Positions 37,149 to 48,495 of a stretch of DNA of 64,000 bases are shown here, one piece after another. Each line of letters starts with the position of its first letter. Positions within the stretch are counted from its first letter, which is position 1. The stretch covers positions 31,461,985 to 31,525,984 of the forward strand of contig OX155963.1 in NCBI GenBank assembly GCA_944548615.1, read 5' to 3'. Both the position numbers and the translations under genes were made by a program. Origin of the DNA: Micropterix aruncella. Lineage: Eukaryota > Arthropoda > Insecta > Lepidoptera > Micropterigidae. The notes under the pieces were generated by a model. The model did not search any database, was not told the origin of the DNA, and saw only the letters and a program-made list of their open reading frames with translations.

Positions 37149-37525
37149 GAGTAGATAAAGAAGTAATAACATTCATATAAAAAAAATAAAAGAAAGTGTC
37201 GCATTTCTAAAAACTATAATAAAAACCTATGATATCATGACAATATAAATAATATTAAATAGTTTTTTTTTATTTAACCCGTCGGACGCCAACAGTGCTT
37301 ATAGGCATTTTGCCTCGTTCGACAGATTTGCGCGTAACGGTTTCGGCCGGCCTCTATGTATATTATAAAAATATATATTATATACACGACTAACAAGATT
37401 AATGGGTAACAAAAGGGAGTTCGTGAATAAAACGATATTGTCAGTATTTATTTACAAAATCGACCAAAAAGTTGAGACGCAGTTTTTATGCGCGCGAAGG
37501 CTGGCTTTCGAGTGGTCAATAACTA
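37149..37525. other. Unassigned DNA
   Basis: Nothing recognised apart from a GC-rich 'cggtttcggccggcctc' segment near 37340. Confidence 0.4.
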
Positions 37526-37880
37526 TTACATACATACATACATACATACATACTTACTTACATACTTACATACATACTTACATACATACATAAATTTTAT
37601 TATTTTTTTATTTATTATTAATTTACAATAACTTCATATAATATGTCATATAAACACCATTTACATAATATGGTTGAGTTGGGAGAGATTGAGCACATCC
37701 TATGGTGAAAATGTTTATCCGCATTCCTAACTAGGTCAGAGACCCTTACATACATATATAATACATACATATATAATACTTACATACATACTTACATACA
37801 TACTTATTTAATACTACATGCATAATACTTACATACATACTTACACCATACTTACATACATACATAAATATATACCATTT
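37526..37880. repeat. (CATA)n/(CTTA)n microsatellite clusters
   Basis: Two tetranucleotide clusters (37526-37592 and 37745-37875) of 'cata' with 'ctta' variants, separated by about 150 bp of AT-rich sequence. Confidence 0.9.
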
Positions 37881-37989
37881 TATAAACACATTTTAATTCA
37901 ATGAAACGTGATCACAGTTAAATAATAATTATGCAGGAGAAAATAAGTTATTTCCATGCCATTCATTATGACTAACTTAGGTACCTATT

Positions 37990-38430
37990 AAGAAGAGGGA
38001 AAAGTTTTTTTCCTTTAATTTTGTTATCGTGATTTTTTTGTATTAGTCAGAAGTTTTCAAATTCATCTTGTCTGCCTGTCAAGATCGGAATCAGATTTAT
38101 GTCTCCAATAAGCGTCAAACCAGCATTGCAATTTTTACTCTCATAGATTTCTCTCCCATCGAATAAACATAAATCAGAAGGAAACGCAACTTTTGCGACT
38201 TCTGTTTTGAGTGTTGCCATTTTGAAATTAAATAATGAACGAAATTCTAAATCGGGGATTTACCGACGACGATTGTGAACATTTTCGATATCTCCCCGAA
38301 AGTCTGATAACAATATAGAATGCCAAAGAGCTGGCATTGTTGGAAAGGTTTCGAAGTCAACAACGGGTTCGCCGGAGTAAGCTCATTACGCTGTTGATTT
38401 TCGAAGATCCTATTGTCTCTTAGGGATCTG
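37990..38430. other. Unassigned segment with two divergent short frames
   Basis: A minus-strand ATG at 38222 opens 54 codons (MATLKTEVAKVAFPSD) and a plus-strand ATG at 38235 opens 28 codons. Both look less AT-biased than their neighbours but match no family I know. They may be an old transposon's divergent genes or chance. Confidence 0.2.
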
Positions 38431-38609
38431 CGGGCCGCTTTCGGCTAAAACATAACAATAAAAGGGGTTGTCTTTGGATGCGACTGAAAGCAGCAATAGT
38501 TTTGCTTTGGATTTTTGATTTTTTTGCATTTTAAATATTTTTCAAACAATTGATGATTAAACAATTTAAACATTGAGTTTTGGTAAATGTAATATTTTGT
38601 AAGTTTGCA

Positions 38610-38870
38610 CATTTTATGAAATCGAAGAATATGACGGTTGTTTGACATTATAAATAAGATAAAAAACGATTTTACCGCGTGAAGTTTGTAACACCCGACG
38701 TTTTGGCGACGTTGATGCGGCCGTTGTCAAGAGTAGACACCGGTGGACAGTCTAGGGTAGACAGTCTACTCTAGACAACGGCGGCTGCAATGTTGCCGAA
38801 TCGTCGGGTGGTACAAACTTTACGCGATACATTTGTTTTTTATCTTATTTATAATTGCAAATTTTATTTC
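38610..38870. repeat. Palindromic Penelope-associated repeat (family D)
   Basis: Left arm from 'gaatatgacggttgtttgac' through 'cccgacgttttggcgacgtt'; right arm from 'gacaacggcggctgcaatgt' to 'tttttatcttatttataat'. The arms are about 100 bp and almost adjacent, so a long hairpin is possible. No coding between them. Confidence 0.75.
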
Positions 38871-39037
38871 AGATAATTTCTTTTAAAAAAAATACAATAA
38901 GTGCCTTGGCAATAATGCTAAAGAAAGCGATGTAAAATCATGAGAAATAGGTTTTTTTGTTTTCATATTTTAAAAAATTGTAAAGCTAGAACTAGACCAT
39001 ATAATCAAAATTAAATACCAATAGATTATTTTACTTT

Positions 39038-39960
39038 CCTGGAACTAAGGAAAGTATTGTGAACGCACTAGAAAATGCGATGAAGACAGAAATAACAATT
39101 TTGACACCCCCCTAGACGACTATGACCATTTCCAGACTAAAGTGTGTAAGAGTCTGTGTGCGTGTGTGTGCGAGTGTCTGTGTGTATTCCTCCACGATAG
39201 CGCATTCATCCGACTGAGCTGAAATTTGGCATGCAGGTATCATTGTTGGCAGCTGAAATTTGGCATGCATATCGTGTACTCACCCAACTAACACCATCCT
39301 ATCTCCAGGAGCTTTTTGAACCACTAAGTTCCCACGGTCTCGTACTTCGGTCAGCCTCTGACAGTTTATTAAAAATTCCGAGTCATAATAGTGATTTCTA
39401 TTCCTATTCTTTCTGTGTCCATGGTGCAAGACTCTGGAACGATCTCCCAGCAAATATACGAAACTCGCCTTCTTTACCATAGTTTAAGACTCACCTTAAG
39501 GATTACTACCTTTCTAAGAAGTAACCAGTTCTTCCCTTTCTCTCCTGTTCCTCCCCCAATTTCCTCTCCTCGGGCACTATTAGTCTTAAATTCTTCCACT
39601 TGTCTGTATGTTATGTAATAATCTTTATTTTCACAATGCGCGCATGTACCACTATGTTTAGGTTAGCTGTAAGACATTGCCATGTGGCAATAAGCTCGCC
39701 TTTTTTGTATACTTTTTAAGTGCAAATAAAGAGTTTATTATTATTATTATTATTATCATTCGGTCATGGCAAGAGTTAAAAAGATTGTAGTTAAAATCAG
39801 TCTACCAGAGGGCGCACTAGTCATGCTTCAATCTCGATATATTTCAGTTAGAGTGTTGGAATTCAGTACACAGATGCGTAGTAGGACTGAAACCACATTT
39901 TGGTTAGAATATCTCTTATACAAGCGACGCAATAAAATAAACCGCCGTATTTAAGAAAAT
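39038..39960 (+). repeat. Dispersed repeat family B, split by a LINE
   Basis: The left half (39038-39244) has 'gaaagtattgtgaacgcac', a (GT)n block and 'ctgagctgaaatttggcatg'. The right half (39754-39960) resumes with 'tcggtcatggcaagagtta', 'ccagagggcgcactagtcat' and 'ggttagaatatctcttatac'. The halves join exactly across the LINE. Confidence 0.8.
39245..39753 (+). mobile_element. 5'-truncated LINE with 7-bp target duplication
   Basis: TATCATT flanks both sides (39238-39244 and 39754-39760). The coding tail reads LTPSYLQELFEPLSSHGLVL, then VHGARLWNDLPANIRNSPS, the last part of a non-LTR ORF2. The stop is at 39480-39482. The 3' UTR has a conserved hairpin ATTGCC-ATGT-GGCAAT (39676-39691), an AATAAA and a (TTA)n tail. 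The ATG at 39231 belongs to the host repeat. Pieces of the same coding segment occur at 1924 and 46320-46500. Confidence 0.85.
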
Positions 39961-40370
39961 ACTACATCATATTAAAAAATATCCATTTCAATACCATATA
40001 AATACTATAAAATACTAAAATACAAAATACTACCATTGCTATCATTAAATTACAACGAATTTTTAAATTTAAATTTTAGATAACAACTCATTCCACGCTT
40101 ATTTATCAATATCCTAGTTTTGTATATCTCTGTGTTTACTGACCTCTAGGTTAAATGGTTAACAGATCGACTTAAATTTTGTAATGTACACTCCTAAGGG
40201 GTCAAGTAAGCTGTGTGATTTTCATAAAAATTGAACTTTTAGTCTCAGTCATCGATTCCTCCGCAGTGAATCGATCTTTCCTTAATCAAATCGATCTTTC
40301 TTTTAAAAAAAAAGGCAAAAGACAAGCGAATACCAAAACTTATATTGATTGTGGCCTGCGCGCTCACGCT
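39961..40370. other. Unassigned AT-rich DNA
   Basis: Nothing recognised. Confidence 0.4.
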
Positions 40371-40404
40371 ACATAATATGTATATATCAAAATTTCCCTA
40401 AAAA

Positions 40405-41112
40405 TATAATCCAGTGAATAGAGGGGGGTTACCTTACAAACGGTCCGGTAGTTCTGAATTTTTGATATGTTGTCTGGGATAGTTAGTAAGTGTTTAAAAT
40501 GCAAAATGCACAATTCTCCCCCTTCCGCGCCCGCCGCCATATTGAAAAAACTGAAAAAAATCGACAATTTCTTCAGATTTTCGCTTATATTTTCGTTTAG
40601 GTGCATTTTAGCTAGAAAAGATGTATGTACAATGTTGTAGAAAATTAAATTTGCTATAAGATACAATTTAAATTTTGTTTATAGGACAGATAGTTACTGA
40701 GATATGCACTTTTTAAAAAAATGAGAAAAATCGTATTTTCCGGAAATTTGACAAACTTTTAACTTTAGAACGCTGTAATTCAGTTATGACTTATTTTAGG
40801 AAAACAAGTATCAGAATATTGAAACAAAATTTAAATCGTAAATTATAGCAAATTTAATTCTTACAACATTGTATATGACTTTTCTAGCTAAAATTCACCT
40901 AAACAAAAATATAAGCAAAAATCTGAAGAAATTGCCGATTTTTTTCAGTTTTTCCAATATGGCGGCGGGCGCGGAGGGGGGGGGGGGGGGGATTGTGCAT
41001 TTTGCATTTTAAACACTCACTAACCATCCTAGACAACATATCAAAAATTCAGAACTACTGGACCGTTTGTAAGGTAACCTTCCTCTTTTAATCTCTATTC
41101 ACTGGACTAATA
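40405..41112. mobile_element. Foldback MITE, about 700 bp, inserted in an inverted-repeat arm
   Basis: Arms of about 270 bp (40405-40676 and 40826-41112) are inverted copies around about 150 bp. Ends read 'tccagtgaatagag' and its complement. The arms contain 'ccgccgccatattg' with a C-rich tract on the left and a long G run on the right (40976-40991). TA dinucleotides at both outer ends suggest a TA target. Non-coding. Confidence 0.75.
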
Positions 41113-41152
41113 GTACTTTTTAGTTATTTGTAGTATCTTTTGATTAGTAGTG

Positions 41153-41440
41153 TTCAATTCAATTCAATTCTTTATTGAGAAATCACACAGTATTACAGTA
41201 ATAATATTTTTTTAAATGTATGCAGATTTACAACAAATAAAACCGGTTACGGATTTCAATAAAATTACATAAATTACGTTTTTTTTAACTACTTAATAAA
41301 ACTAATGTACCTTCAATTTATTTTTTTCAATTTTAGAACTACATAGAGTATGCAGGGTATGTGTATGTGTTTGTGGGAGTGTGTTGAGCGTGTAAGTGTG
41401 GAGTGTGAGCGGGTATGATATTAGTAATGGCGTATATAAA

Positions 41441-41471
<31 letters not shown>

Positions 41472-43345
41472 CAATAAAAATAGCTAAAAACCAAGTCAGC
41501 TTATTGTATCGGTTAGGGTTTGATTTACGGAGTATTTGTAAGTGATTATGGAATTCTTAAACATATCAATACCATTTAAATGGGTATTATAAAGCTCACA
41601 ACAGCGTGTGAGTACTCCATTCCTTGATGCATTAGTTTTAAAGCGCGGCAATCGAAACAGGTCAAATTGGCGTGTGGTCCTCATTGGGGCGTTAATATTG
41701 ATCGCTCCCACCAGGTCAGAGCAATCGAATATACCGTTCATTATTTTATAGAGGCACAGAGCATCATTCAAGTTGCGCCGATAACATAGCGAATTTATTT
41801 TAAATAGTAAGGCCGCCTCATTAGTAGTATTAAAATAACTTTTCGTCTTGAAATTTAAGTATCGAACGAACTTATTTTGGATATTTTGCAGTCTGTTAAT
41901 GTGGACCTGATAATAGGGAGACCATATTGGAGAAGCAAACTCAAGGTGAGATCGAACAAACGCATTGTATAATACCTTCAATGTTAATGGATCGGTGAAT
42001 GGTTTCGATGCGCGAATTATGAAGCCAAGCATTCTACTAGATTTTTCGGCAATAGCTGCAATATGAGCCCGAAAGCTTAATCTGTCATCTAAAACTACAC
42101 CCAGGTCCTTAATAGAAGTGCACGTCGCGATAGGAATGTCATCGATCTGATATGAGTAGTTAATCTTGTTTCTATTTCGCGTAAAGCTTATGTGGAAACA
42201 TTTTGCTACATTCATTTTTATCATGTTTTTGTTACAATATATTTCCAAAGAGTCGAGATCCTTCTGTAGGAGAACACAATCGTTTTCAGATTTAATAATT
42301 TTATATATCTTTAAGTCATCTGCATACATCAGGAATTTTGAATGCTTGAAGCATGCACCGATGTCGCTAACGTACAGAATAAAAAGTATAGGTCCTAAGT
42401 GTGATCCTTGTTGGATACGAGAAGGTATCAATTCACATTGTGACATAACAGAACCGATGGAGATGCAATGCGACCTATTTTTAATATACGATACTAGCTA
42501 TCTGTAAAGGTCACCTCTTATACCAATAGAGTAAATCTTTTTTAATAATATATCATGATTTACGCGGTCGAATGCTTTGGCAAAATCCGTATACACGGTG
42601 TCAATTTGTATTCGATTGTCCATATTCTTATTTAAATACTCCGTAAATACAGCTAAATTAGTATCGACTGACCTGCCCGGGAAGAAACCATGCTGTTCAT
42701 TATTTATATGTTTTTTAATGTATGTAAGGATAGAATCACATATATTTTTTTCATAAACCTTCGCAAATGTGGATAATTTTGAGATAGGCCGGTAATTTGA
42801 CACATTTGACCTGTCTCCGCTTTTGAAGATTGGTGTTACCAATGCATATTTCCATAGAGAGGGTACAGTGCCTGTTCGCAGAGATTTTTTATATACATAT
42901 AATATTGAGAGGTTTAGATAATGAGTAAGCACAATGTTTAACGAAAAAGGCAGGTATATTATCGTACCCTGCTCCTTTGCTGGGATCTAATTTTAAAAGA
43001 TAAGCTAGCGTCATAGTTTCCGATATGTTCACATCTGTTATGGGCATATCATTATGATGGGAAAGCGCAGCTTCATAGTCACCGTGATTTGGGGAATGTT
43101 CATAGACGGAGTTGAAATAATTAGAAAATAACTGGGCTATATCATTTACGTTACTCGCGGACAGATCATTATAATGCATAGTCTGTGGGAAAGCGGGACT
43201 TGACTGTTGAGTTTTGACATAACGCCAAAAAGATTTTGCATCGTTTTTTATATTTTGCTGAGTCGCATCAATATACTGATTAAAGCAGTTTTTCGTAATA
43301 ATTTTCTGTCTAGCGCGTAGGATGGAAAAGGATTCATAGTCTAAT
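41153..43345 (-). mobile_element. LINE with reverse transcriptase, 5'-truncated
   Basis: A minus-strand element of about 2.2 kb. Its 3' end has AATAAA (plus-strand tttatt at 41175) and an (AATTG)n tail at 41153-41174. A (TAATAA)n block lies in the 3' UTR at 41445-41472. The coding part is described separately. The endonuclease and ORF1 are missing. Confidence 0.8.
41496..43336 (-). pseudogene. Non-LTR reverse transcriptase (ORF2), one frameshift and one nonsense
   Basis: Read on the minus strand: a pre-RT segment from 43336, then KLDPSKGAGYDNIPAFFVKH (43000). A frameshift near 42905 is followed by WKYALVTPIFKSGDRSNVSN, RPISKLSTFAKVYEK, HGFFPGRSVDTNLAVFTEYL and TDFAKAFDRVNHDILLKKI. An in-frame TAG lies at 42498-42500, where Trp is usual. 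Then come SRIQQGSHLGPILFILYVSD, the catalytic LMYADDLKIYK (42315-42326), LGVVLDDRLSFRAHI, IWSPYYQVHINRLQNIQNKF and a C-terminal tail ending at 41496. The PQGS motif reads IQQGS. RT motifs are otherwise well kept, so inactivation is fairly recent. Jockey/CR1-like by motif style. Confidence 0.85.
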
Positions 43346-43379
43346 GGGAAACATATGTTTCATGAAACATATGTGTCCC
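43346..43379. repeat. Spacerless 34-bp palindrome
   Basis: The left half 'gggaaacatatgtttca' and the right half 'tgaaacatatgtgtccc' match at 16 of 17 positions with no loop. It sits at the 5' boundary of the LINE. Confidence 0.85.
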
Positions 43380-44200
43380 ATAGCTTTAATTTTTTTTTGA
43401 TAAATTATAGAATACGAATGAATTATAAATTATATTTCTTCCATGTCATTGTGACATCAAAATCGTAACATTGGCAAAATAAAAAAAATATTGTTTGAAA
43501 ATACATCGTAACTTTTTTTAAACATCGAAAATGGCCAACTAACTCTGTGATAAATAATAAAATATTTAATAAATAAAATATTAGCCACAACTTTTTCAAT
43601 TTGAATTTTGTGAAGAACTGTAGAATTAGATTGATGAATTATTATTCATCTCATTCATTCATTAGTGGTTATTCATAAGTGGTCATCTCATTCATTAGTG
43701 GTTATTACCACTAATCAAAAGATGCTACAAATAAGTAAAAAGTGCTTTTTAGGGAAGTTTTGAAATATATGTATAAATTAATCCTTTAATTTGCCACCAC
43801 TGCCTGAAATTCATGATCAATCGAATGAACCATTTTATTATACGTTCGCGCTCTTTCAATTTTTGGTTCGGTTCTATTTGTCTTTTTCCAAGTGGACACT
43901 AATCAGCTCCTCGTTTGATTTTCTAATAAAATTAACAATACGCGGTTTTGATTTGCCAGTGCTTTGTTTGGTATGGAGTGATAAAGGAAAGATCGTACTG
44001 TGCACTCGTATTTAATAAGCTGTCTGAAGCGTTTCATTTTCATACTAAAAGTCGAAGAGACTTTCAGCTTCTCTTCATTCGAGATATTTCGAGACAGAAA
44101 AGATAATTCGCGGTACTTTAATGTACCATTCATTAACTCCATGACAAAAAAATAAGTTAATAGTAAAAATACATTAAAAAAACCAGCTATTATAAAAAAA
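43380..44200. other. Unassigned AT-rich DNA
   Basis: Contains short 'attcattagtggttatt' repeats near 43660-43700 and the right inverted-repeat arm (43700-43780). Frames present are not recognisable. Confidence 0.4.
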
Positions 44201-44204
44201 CCCT

Positions 44205-44640
44205 GTCCCGAGCCAACCCTGTCGCGGTGAAACTTAGAATGGGCTACCATAATTAAACGCGTACAAAAAATTTCGTTTCTGTGCTGTTGACCGCTGAGGA
44301 ATCCCCTTGTCGGGAGCCAACCCTGGGCGCAGCAGCCATGTCATGGTAAAACTTATAACGGACTACCATAATCGAATGCATATACAAAATTTCGTTTCTG
44401 TGCTGTTGACCCGCTTGAGGAGTCCCCTCGTCGCGAGCCAATCCTAAGTGCAGAATCAGGTCATGCTTAAGATAAAAATGCATTGCCATCGGAACTGAAC
44501 CAACACTTAAAATTCTATCTTTATAGGAAACGACGAAGTGGTTCTAATTCTGGTTGCAAGATTAAACCTAAACAAACATACTGACAAACCTTGCAAGGCA
44601 AATATGATCTTGTAAAAATCGAAGTAAACGTCACATAGTT
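44205..44640. repeat. Repeat family E, second copy
   Basis: Two and a half units of the 119-bp repeat ('gagccaaccctg', 'tggtaaaactta', 'acaaaatttcgtttct', 'gctgttgacc') followed by the same unique tail 'agaatcaggtcatgctta' as at 13480. This shows that the array and tail move as one element. Confidence 0.8.
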
Positions 44641-45055
44641 AGCTACTACGTTGACTATTTCCTACATTTTCGACAGCCTAAATTCAGCGAGGCCAATCAT
44701 AGCTCTTTTGGCTACTAGGAAATAGTTTCATATCTATATAAATAGACTTTAAAATCAAACAGAGCGCAAATGAAACTACATAATGATCTATAATATAAAT
44801 ACGTATATTCTATCATATTTCCTATCCTTGCTTGCAATTATGAAATTTGCGAATAAAGTATAATGCAGATCGATAGTAATTTAATTTAATTCAATTCAAT
44901 TTTGATTATTTGTCGTATAAGGAAATACTGTACTACTACAGAAAACAATTAATCGGCCAGTAAAACATTGTATCAAGATTATTTATGATAATTAATGAAA
45001 CGCTGTATGTTGTCCAGAGAATCAATAAATAAATACATTGCAAAAATACACATAC
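44641..45055. other. Unassigned AT-rich DNA
   Basis: A short 'taatttaattcaattcaatt' run at 44878-44900 resembles a LINE tail; nothing else. Confidence 0.35.
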
Positions 45056-45356
45056 TGGGCCCGATTGCGTTTCTTTGTGAACTAAAACTAAAATTAGTCC
45101 AAGCGAACGAGACAGAGCAATACGTTAGAGCGGAATATGAAACGAACGATCGCCGATAAATACTACCTGCCGAAAGTATACTCGTCCGAACAAATTCGGG
45201 CATATTACGTGCGGTGTAAGATTTGAACTTGGCGTGCAGTTTTAATGCGAAAAAGTGACAACCGGTCATCTCACACTCTGCTCTAGCGTATAGCCCTGTC
45301 TCGTTTACACGGACTAATTTCCGATTTTAGTTCACAAAGAAACGCAATCGAGCCCA
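45056..45356. mobile_element. MITE, 301 bp, with about 75-bp inverted repeats
   Basis: Ends 'tgggcccgattgcgtttctt' and the complement at the right. Matches continue inward through 'gtgaactaaaa', 'attagtcc' and 'acgagacag'. Target duplication unclear. The minus-strand frame 44979-45269 is a shadow. Confidence 0.8.
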
Positions 45357-45795
45357 CTTAATACATTAATTTATATGTTACGTATTTTCTGTTTTACCTG
45401 TCGCCCCTGTAAATGTACCTACTCTGCGTGTATGTGACATTATATGCTTAGCCGCCTAGCCTCGCGGTCACATTCTTTTAAGATTCTTTATTAAATATAA
45501 GAATAGCCCATTTGAGGTTCATTTTCAAATTTTCGCTGTTTCTTTAGAATTGAAGTGGAAATACGATAATATTATTGTTTAAATTTTCAATTAGTGAGTT
45601 GATGAAGAAAAATGCTAATGAAATATGTAAATAAAATAATAATTTATAATATCAAACGCAAATTTTAATATATCACAATATAGAATGACTCAAGATATCC
45701 AAAATCCACCTATTGTTTTTGTTTGTACAACTAATGGGTTCGACGATACATTAGTTTAAATGATCGGCGTCTGCAACTTAAAAAAAAACTTGAAA
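45357..45795. other. Unassigned AT-rich DNA
   Basis: Nothing recognised. Confidence 0.4.
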
Positions 45796-46053
45796 TCGTC
45801 AATTAAAATTAGGCGGTCGGTTTGACGTGGAATGAGAGCGGCAAGTAAAATATCGCAAAAATTGTTTATTCACAATATTTTACGTATTGCTAGATGGCGC
45901 AGCGTGCTTAGCGTTTGCAAACATTATCAGTCAAACTTTTTTCTGTAATATTTTTTTTGTTTTTGTTTAAAAATTCTATCAAAAGTTGCTAATTTGCTCG
46001 TACCGATTCACCCACTTCAAGGATGTCGGTTAATTAAAACTCAGCCTGTATAT
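45796..46053. mobile_element. Family G mariner-type MITE, half-copy
   Basis: The right end 'taaaactcagcctgtata' and inner 'attttacgtattgctagatg' and 'ctcgtaccgattcaccca' match the element at 21183-21577. The left terminus is not found. Confidence 0.6.
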
Positions 46054-46319
46054 ACGCAATGTCAAAACTAGCGTGATTTTGGCTACTGAACGTATTATTG
46101 TTACAAAGAATTAAATTCGCTGAAACCTATATGTCGGCTACAGACTCACGGCGAGAATCTCCGAGAATACCCGAGAATCTGAGTGTGCATTCGGTTCATC
46201 GTCGGTTTCCGAAAATATGGTCGGTGCAAATATTGGCCAACATTATTGTGGCTGCAAATACTCCAAAGGAGACATGTCCATATTCCCGTTCTTCTGCTTT
46301 ATGTCCTCTTCTTATCGTC

Positions 46320-46640
46320 GCCATCCTTTTTGTTCGAGTTTTTCGAACCATTTAATTTTCTCGGTCTTACGGTCTTACGCTCCGGTCAGCTTCGGATAGG
46401 TTATTAAAAATTCCCCGACTTTTTCATCTACTCTTTAAGCGTTCACGCGGCAAGGCTTCGGAACGATATACCAGCAAATATAAGAAACTCACCTCTAGGT
46501 AGCATCTTTTGAGAGTATTTTATCTCTCTCAGCTTTAACCTTTGCTTCATTTTCTATGTCTCCCCTGCCAACATCCTCTCCCCGGTAACTCATTAGTCGT
46601 GAGGGTTTTCTACTTTCCCGGCCCACTAATCGACCAGGAG
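46320..46640 (+). pseudogene. LINE ORF2 C-terminal fragment
   Basis: 'ttattaaaaattccccgact' and 'aggcttcggaacgatatacc' with 'gcaaatataagaaactcacc' parallel 39370-39475 of the LINE tail. Several indels. The segment after 46490 resembles that LINE's C/T-rich 3' UTR. Confidence 0.55.
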
Positions 46641-46689
46641 GGAAAGTGCTGTGAAAGCACTGAATTTTATTTCCGAGATGGGGTTTATT

Positions 46690-47835
46690 TCGTAAATGTT
46701 GCCATCCCACCGATGTCAACAACAACAACATCGATGCTGTTCTCCGTATGGCAGAAACAGACAGGCATGTGACCTGTTATGAGATTCGGGCATCCTTAGG
46801 AATTGGCATGAGTAAGATGCAATAAATTCTACATAAATATTTGGCTGTGAGAAAACTGTGCTCGCGATGGATTCCACATAATTTGACTGAGGCTCTAACA
46901 CCATGACGCGTCACTTGGTGTGATGCCATGCTTACCAGATTCGACGAAGTGGCGTCAAATTTGGTGTTAAACATAGTAGCAGGTGACGAAACATAATAGC
47001 ATGGATTTACAGTTACTACCACGAAATATAGCAGCAAGCAATATACCATTTGGGTCTTTCAAAATGAGCTGAACCGAAATTAATTGACGATTGCTTATTT
47101 TTTAGGAAATCTGTACACACTGTTGCTTTGGAGAGTTATCGTACCCTGAATGCTGACTGATATATTTTCATTTTTTCATTTTCTTTTTACAATAATTCAA
47201 TTAGGAAGATTACATATTTTAAATTATATACATTTCGTATTCATACGCGGATTTTTGATTATTCCTTGATTTTGATTTTTTCTTTATTTTTTATATTATT
47301 GGTGAATTATTTTTATTAATTGTCTTCTACTGTTAGTTCTACTTATCAGGTCTGTTTAGATTTTTTTCATGTTATATTTCTCTTTTAAATGTTATTTTAT
47401 GCCATTCAATGAACATTGCGAATTATTCTAGATTTCATTTAGATATTATAGGCAAACCAGTGAAATAATTACATTTTTTAATAAGATATTATAATTAGCA
47501 GATAAATAAATTTAGCAGATAAGTAAATTTGTCAATCTGTTTTAACAACAGGTAATTGTGAGAGACATTTGTTTTACGCATTATCACCATAAATGTACCA
47601 CCACAATTTCGGTCAATAAATATATTTCTATTTCTATTTCTATACGACCATTTGATTTCCGGAATTTAATGAGATATTCTTCATAACAACTGTATACGCT
47701 GCATCATCTTGCAGAATGACAATGCCAGCTCTCGCACGGCCAACAGACAAACGAATTTTTGAATGCGAAAAACTTAGATCTCATAATCCATACAGTCCCG
47801 ATTTCGAACCGTGTGACTTTTTCTTTTTTTTTACA
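46690..47835 (+). pseudogene. Mariner transposase, nonsense-riddled and split by a LINE
   Basis: Recognisable blocks in order: RMAETDRHVTCYEIRASLGI, the helix-turn-helix region near 46745; SRWIPHNLTEA; GDET (first catalytic Asp, near 46985); then a TVALESYRTLNAD block ending near 47160. The LINE intervenes. The gene resumes at 47644 with the TTI-FPEF-NEI block, then ILQNDNASSRTA (second Asp, near 47717) and PYSPDFEPCDFFLF (third Asp, near 47795). At least six in-frame stops. The D-to-D spacing cannot be measured reliably because of indels. No inverted termini could be placed. Confidence 0.8.
47163..47643 (+). mobile_element. LINE 3' UTR inserted in the mariner gene
   Basis: Same 3' UTR as 32016-32520 but in the opposite orientation. 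It starts near 'attttcattttttcattttc' and ends with (TATTTC)n at 47620-47641. It falls between the mariner codons for ADWY and TTI, so its limits can be read from the protein. 5'-truncated, non-coding. Confidence 0.8.
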
Positions 47836-48095
47836 CGACTGCCTAAAAAAAAGAGTGTTATGTGTTTATGATTCATGTAAGTATGTATGATTTCCGTTTC
47901 TTTATTCCACCGTAACTTCTAAAGAATTGAAGTGATTTAGAAGTATGTAGTATTGTTAGATTCATCCCGAGTGTTATAGGGTTCCTAATGTGCTCACATG
48001 TCAAATAAATAATTATCTAAATGTCCAAATCTTAATAAATTAGGATAAATATATTATGTATAGTATCAAATAAATAGTCTGATGGAGTACATTTC

Positions 48096-48098
<3 letters not shown>
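47836..48098. other. Unassigned AT-rich DNA
   Basis: Short stretch between the mariner remnant and the microsatellite; nothing recognised. Confidence 0.4.

Positions 48099-48183
<85 letters not shown>
48099..48183. repeat. (TA)n microsatellite, left part, split by the Ty3 element
   Basis: 84 bp of TA immediately before the 5' LTR. The tract continues after the 3' LTR at 55506, so the retrotransposon inserted inside one TA tract. Confidence 0.95.
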
Positions 48184-48187
<4 letters not shown>

Positions 48188-48495
48188 AGATATATTTTTT
48201 AGAATATACAACAATTTAATTTCAAGTATGACCGCAAGCGACATCTATTTATAAAAGACAGTAGCGCCATCTGCCGGTTGAACGAGGAGCCATGCGGTAT
48301 AATTTTGTACGAAGTAAATGTATCAGCGGTTCGTGTCCCGGCTCATCGAAGGAGGAGGGAATTTTCCATTCTGGGATTGACTAAGATCGAGGCAACGTTC
48401 GGCTTTAGTATTGCTTTGTTTTATTTCGGAAAATACATTTATTCTTACGGAAATTGACGTTTTTGTACTAAGTGAACCTGCCGGAGTTCCTATCA
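48184..48495 (+). repeat. 5' LTR
   Basis: 312 bp, from 'tgttagatatattttttaga' to 'ggagttcctatca'. The match to 55194-55505 stops one base after the terminal CA. A TATAAAA box at 48250-48256 is a plausible U3 promoter. No AATAAA is visible within it. Confidence 0.95.
48250..48256 (+). promoter_or_regulatory. TATA box in the 5' LTR
   Basis: TATAAAA, 66 bases from the LTR start; transcription would begin about 30 bases downstream, near 48280. Assigned by motif only. Confidence 0.5.

Larger units (their letters stand above)
40372..43780. repeat. Long-range inverted repeat enclosing a LINE
   Basis: 'tatcaaaatttccctaaaaa' (40386-40405) plus 'ttatttgtagtatcttttga' (41124) match in reverse the block at 43700-43780 ('tcaaaagatgctacaaataa', 'gggaagttttgaaatata'). 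The arms are about 80 bp; the left one is split by a MITE. They may be the ends of an old DNA transposon into which the LINE inserted. Confidence 0.55.
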
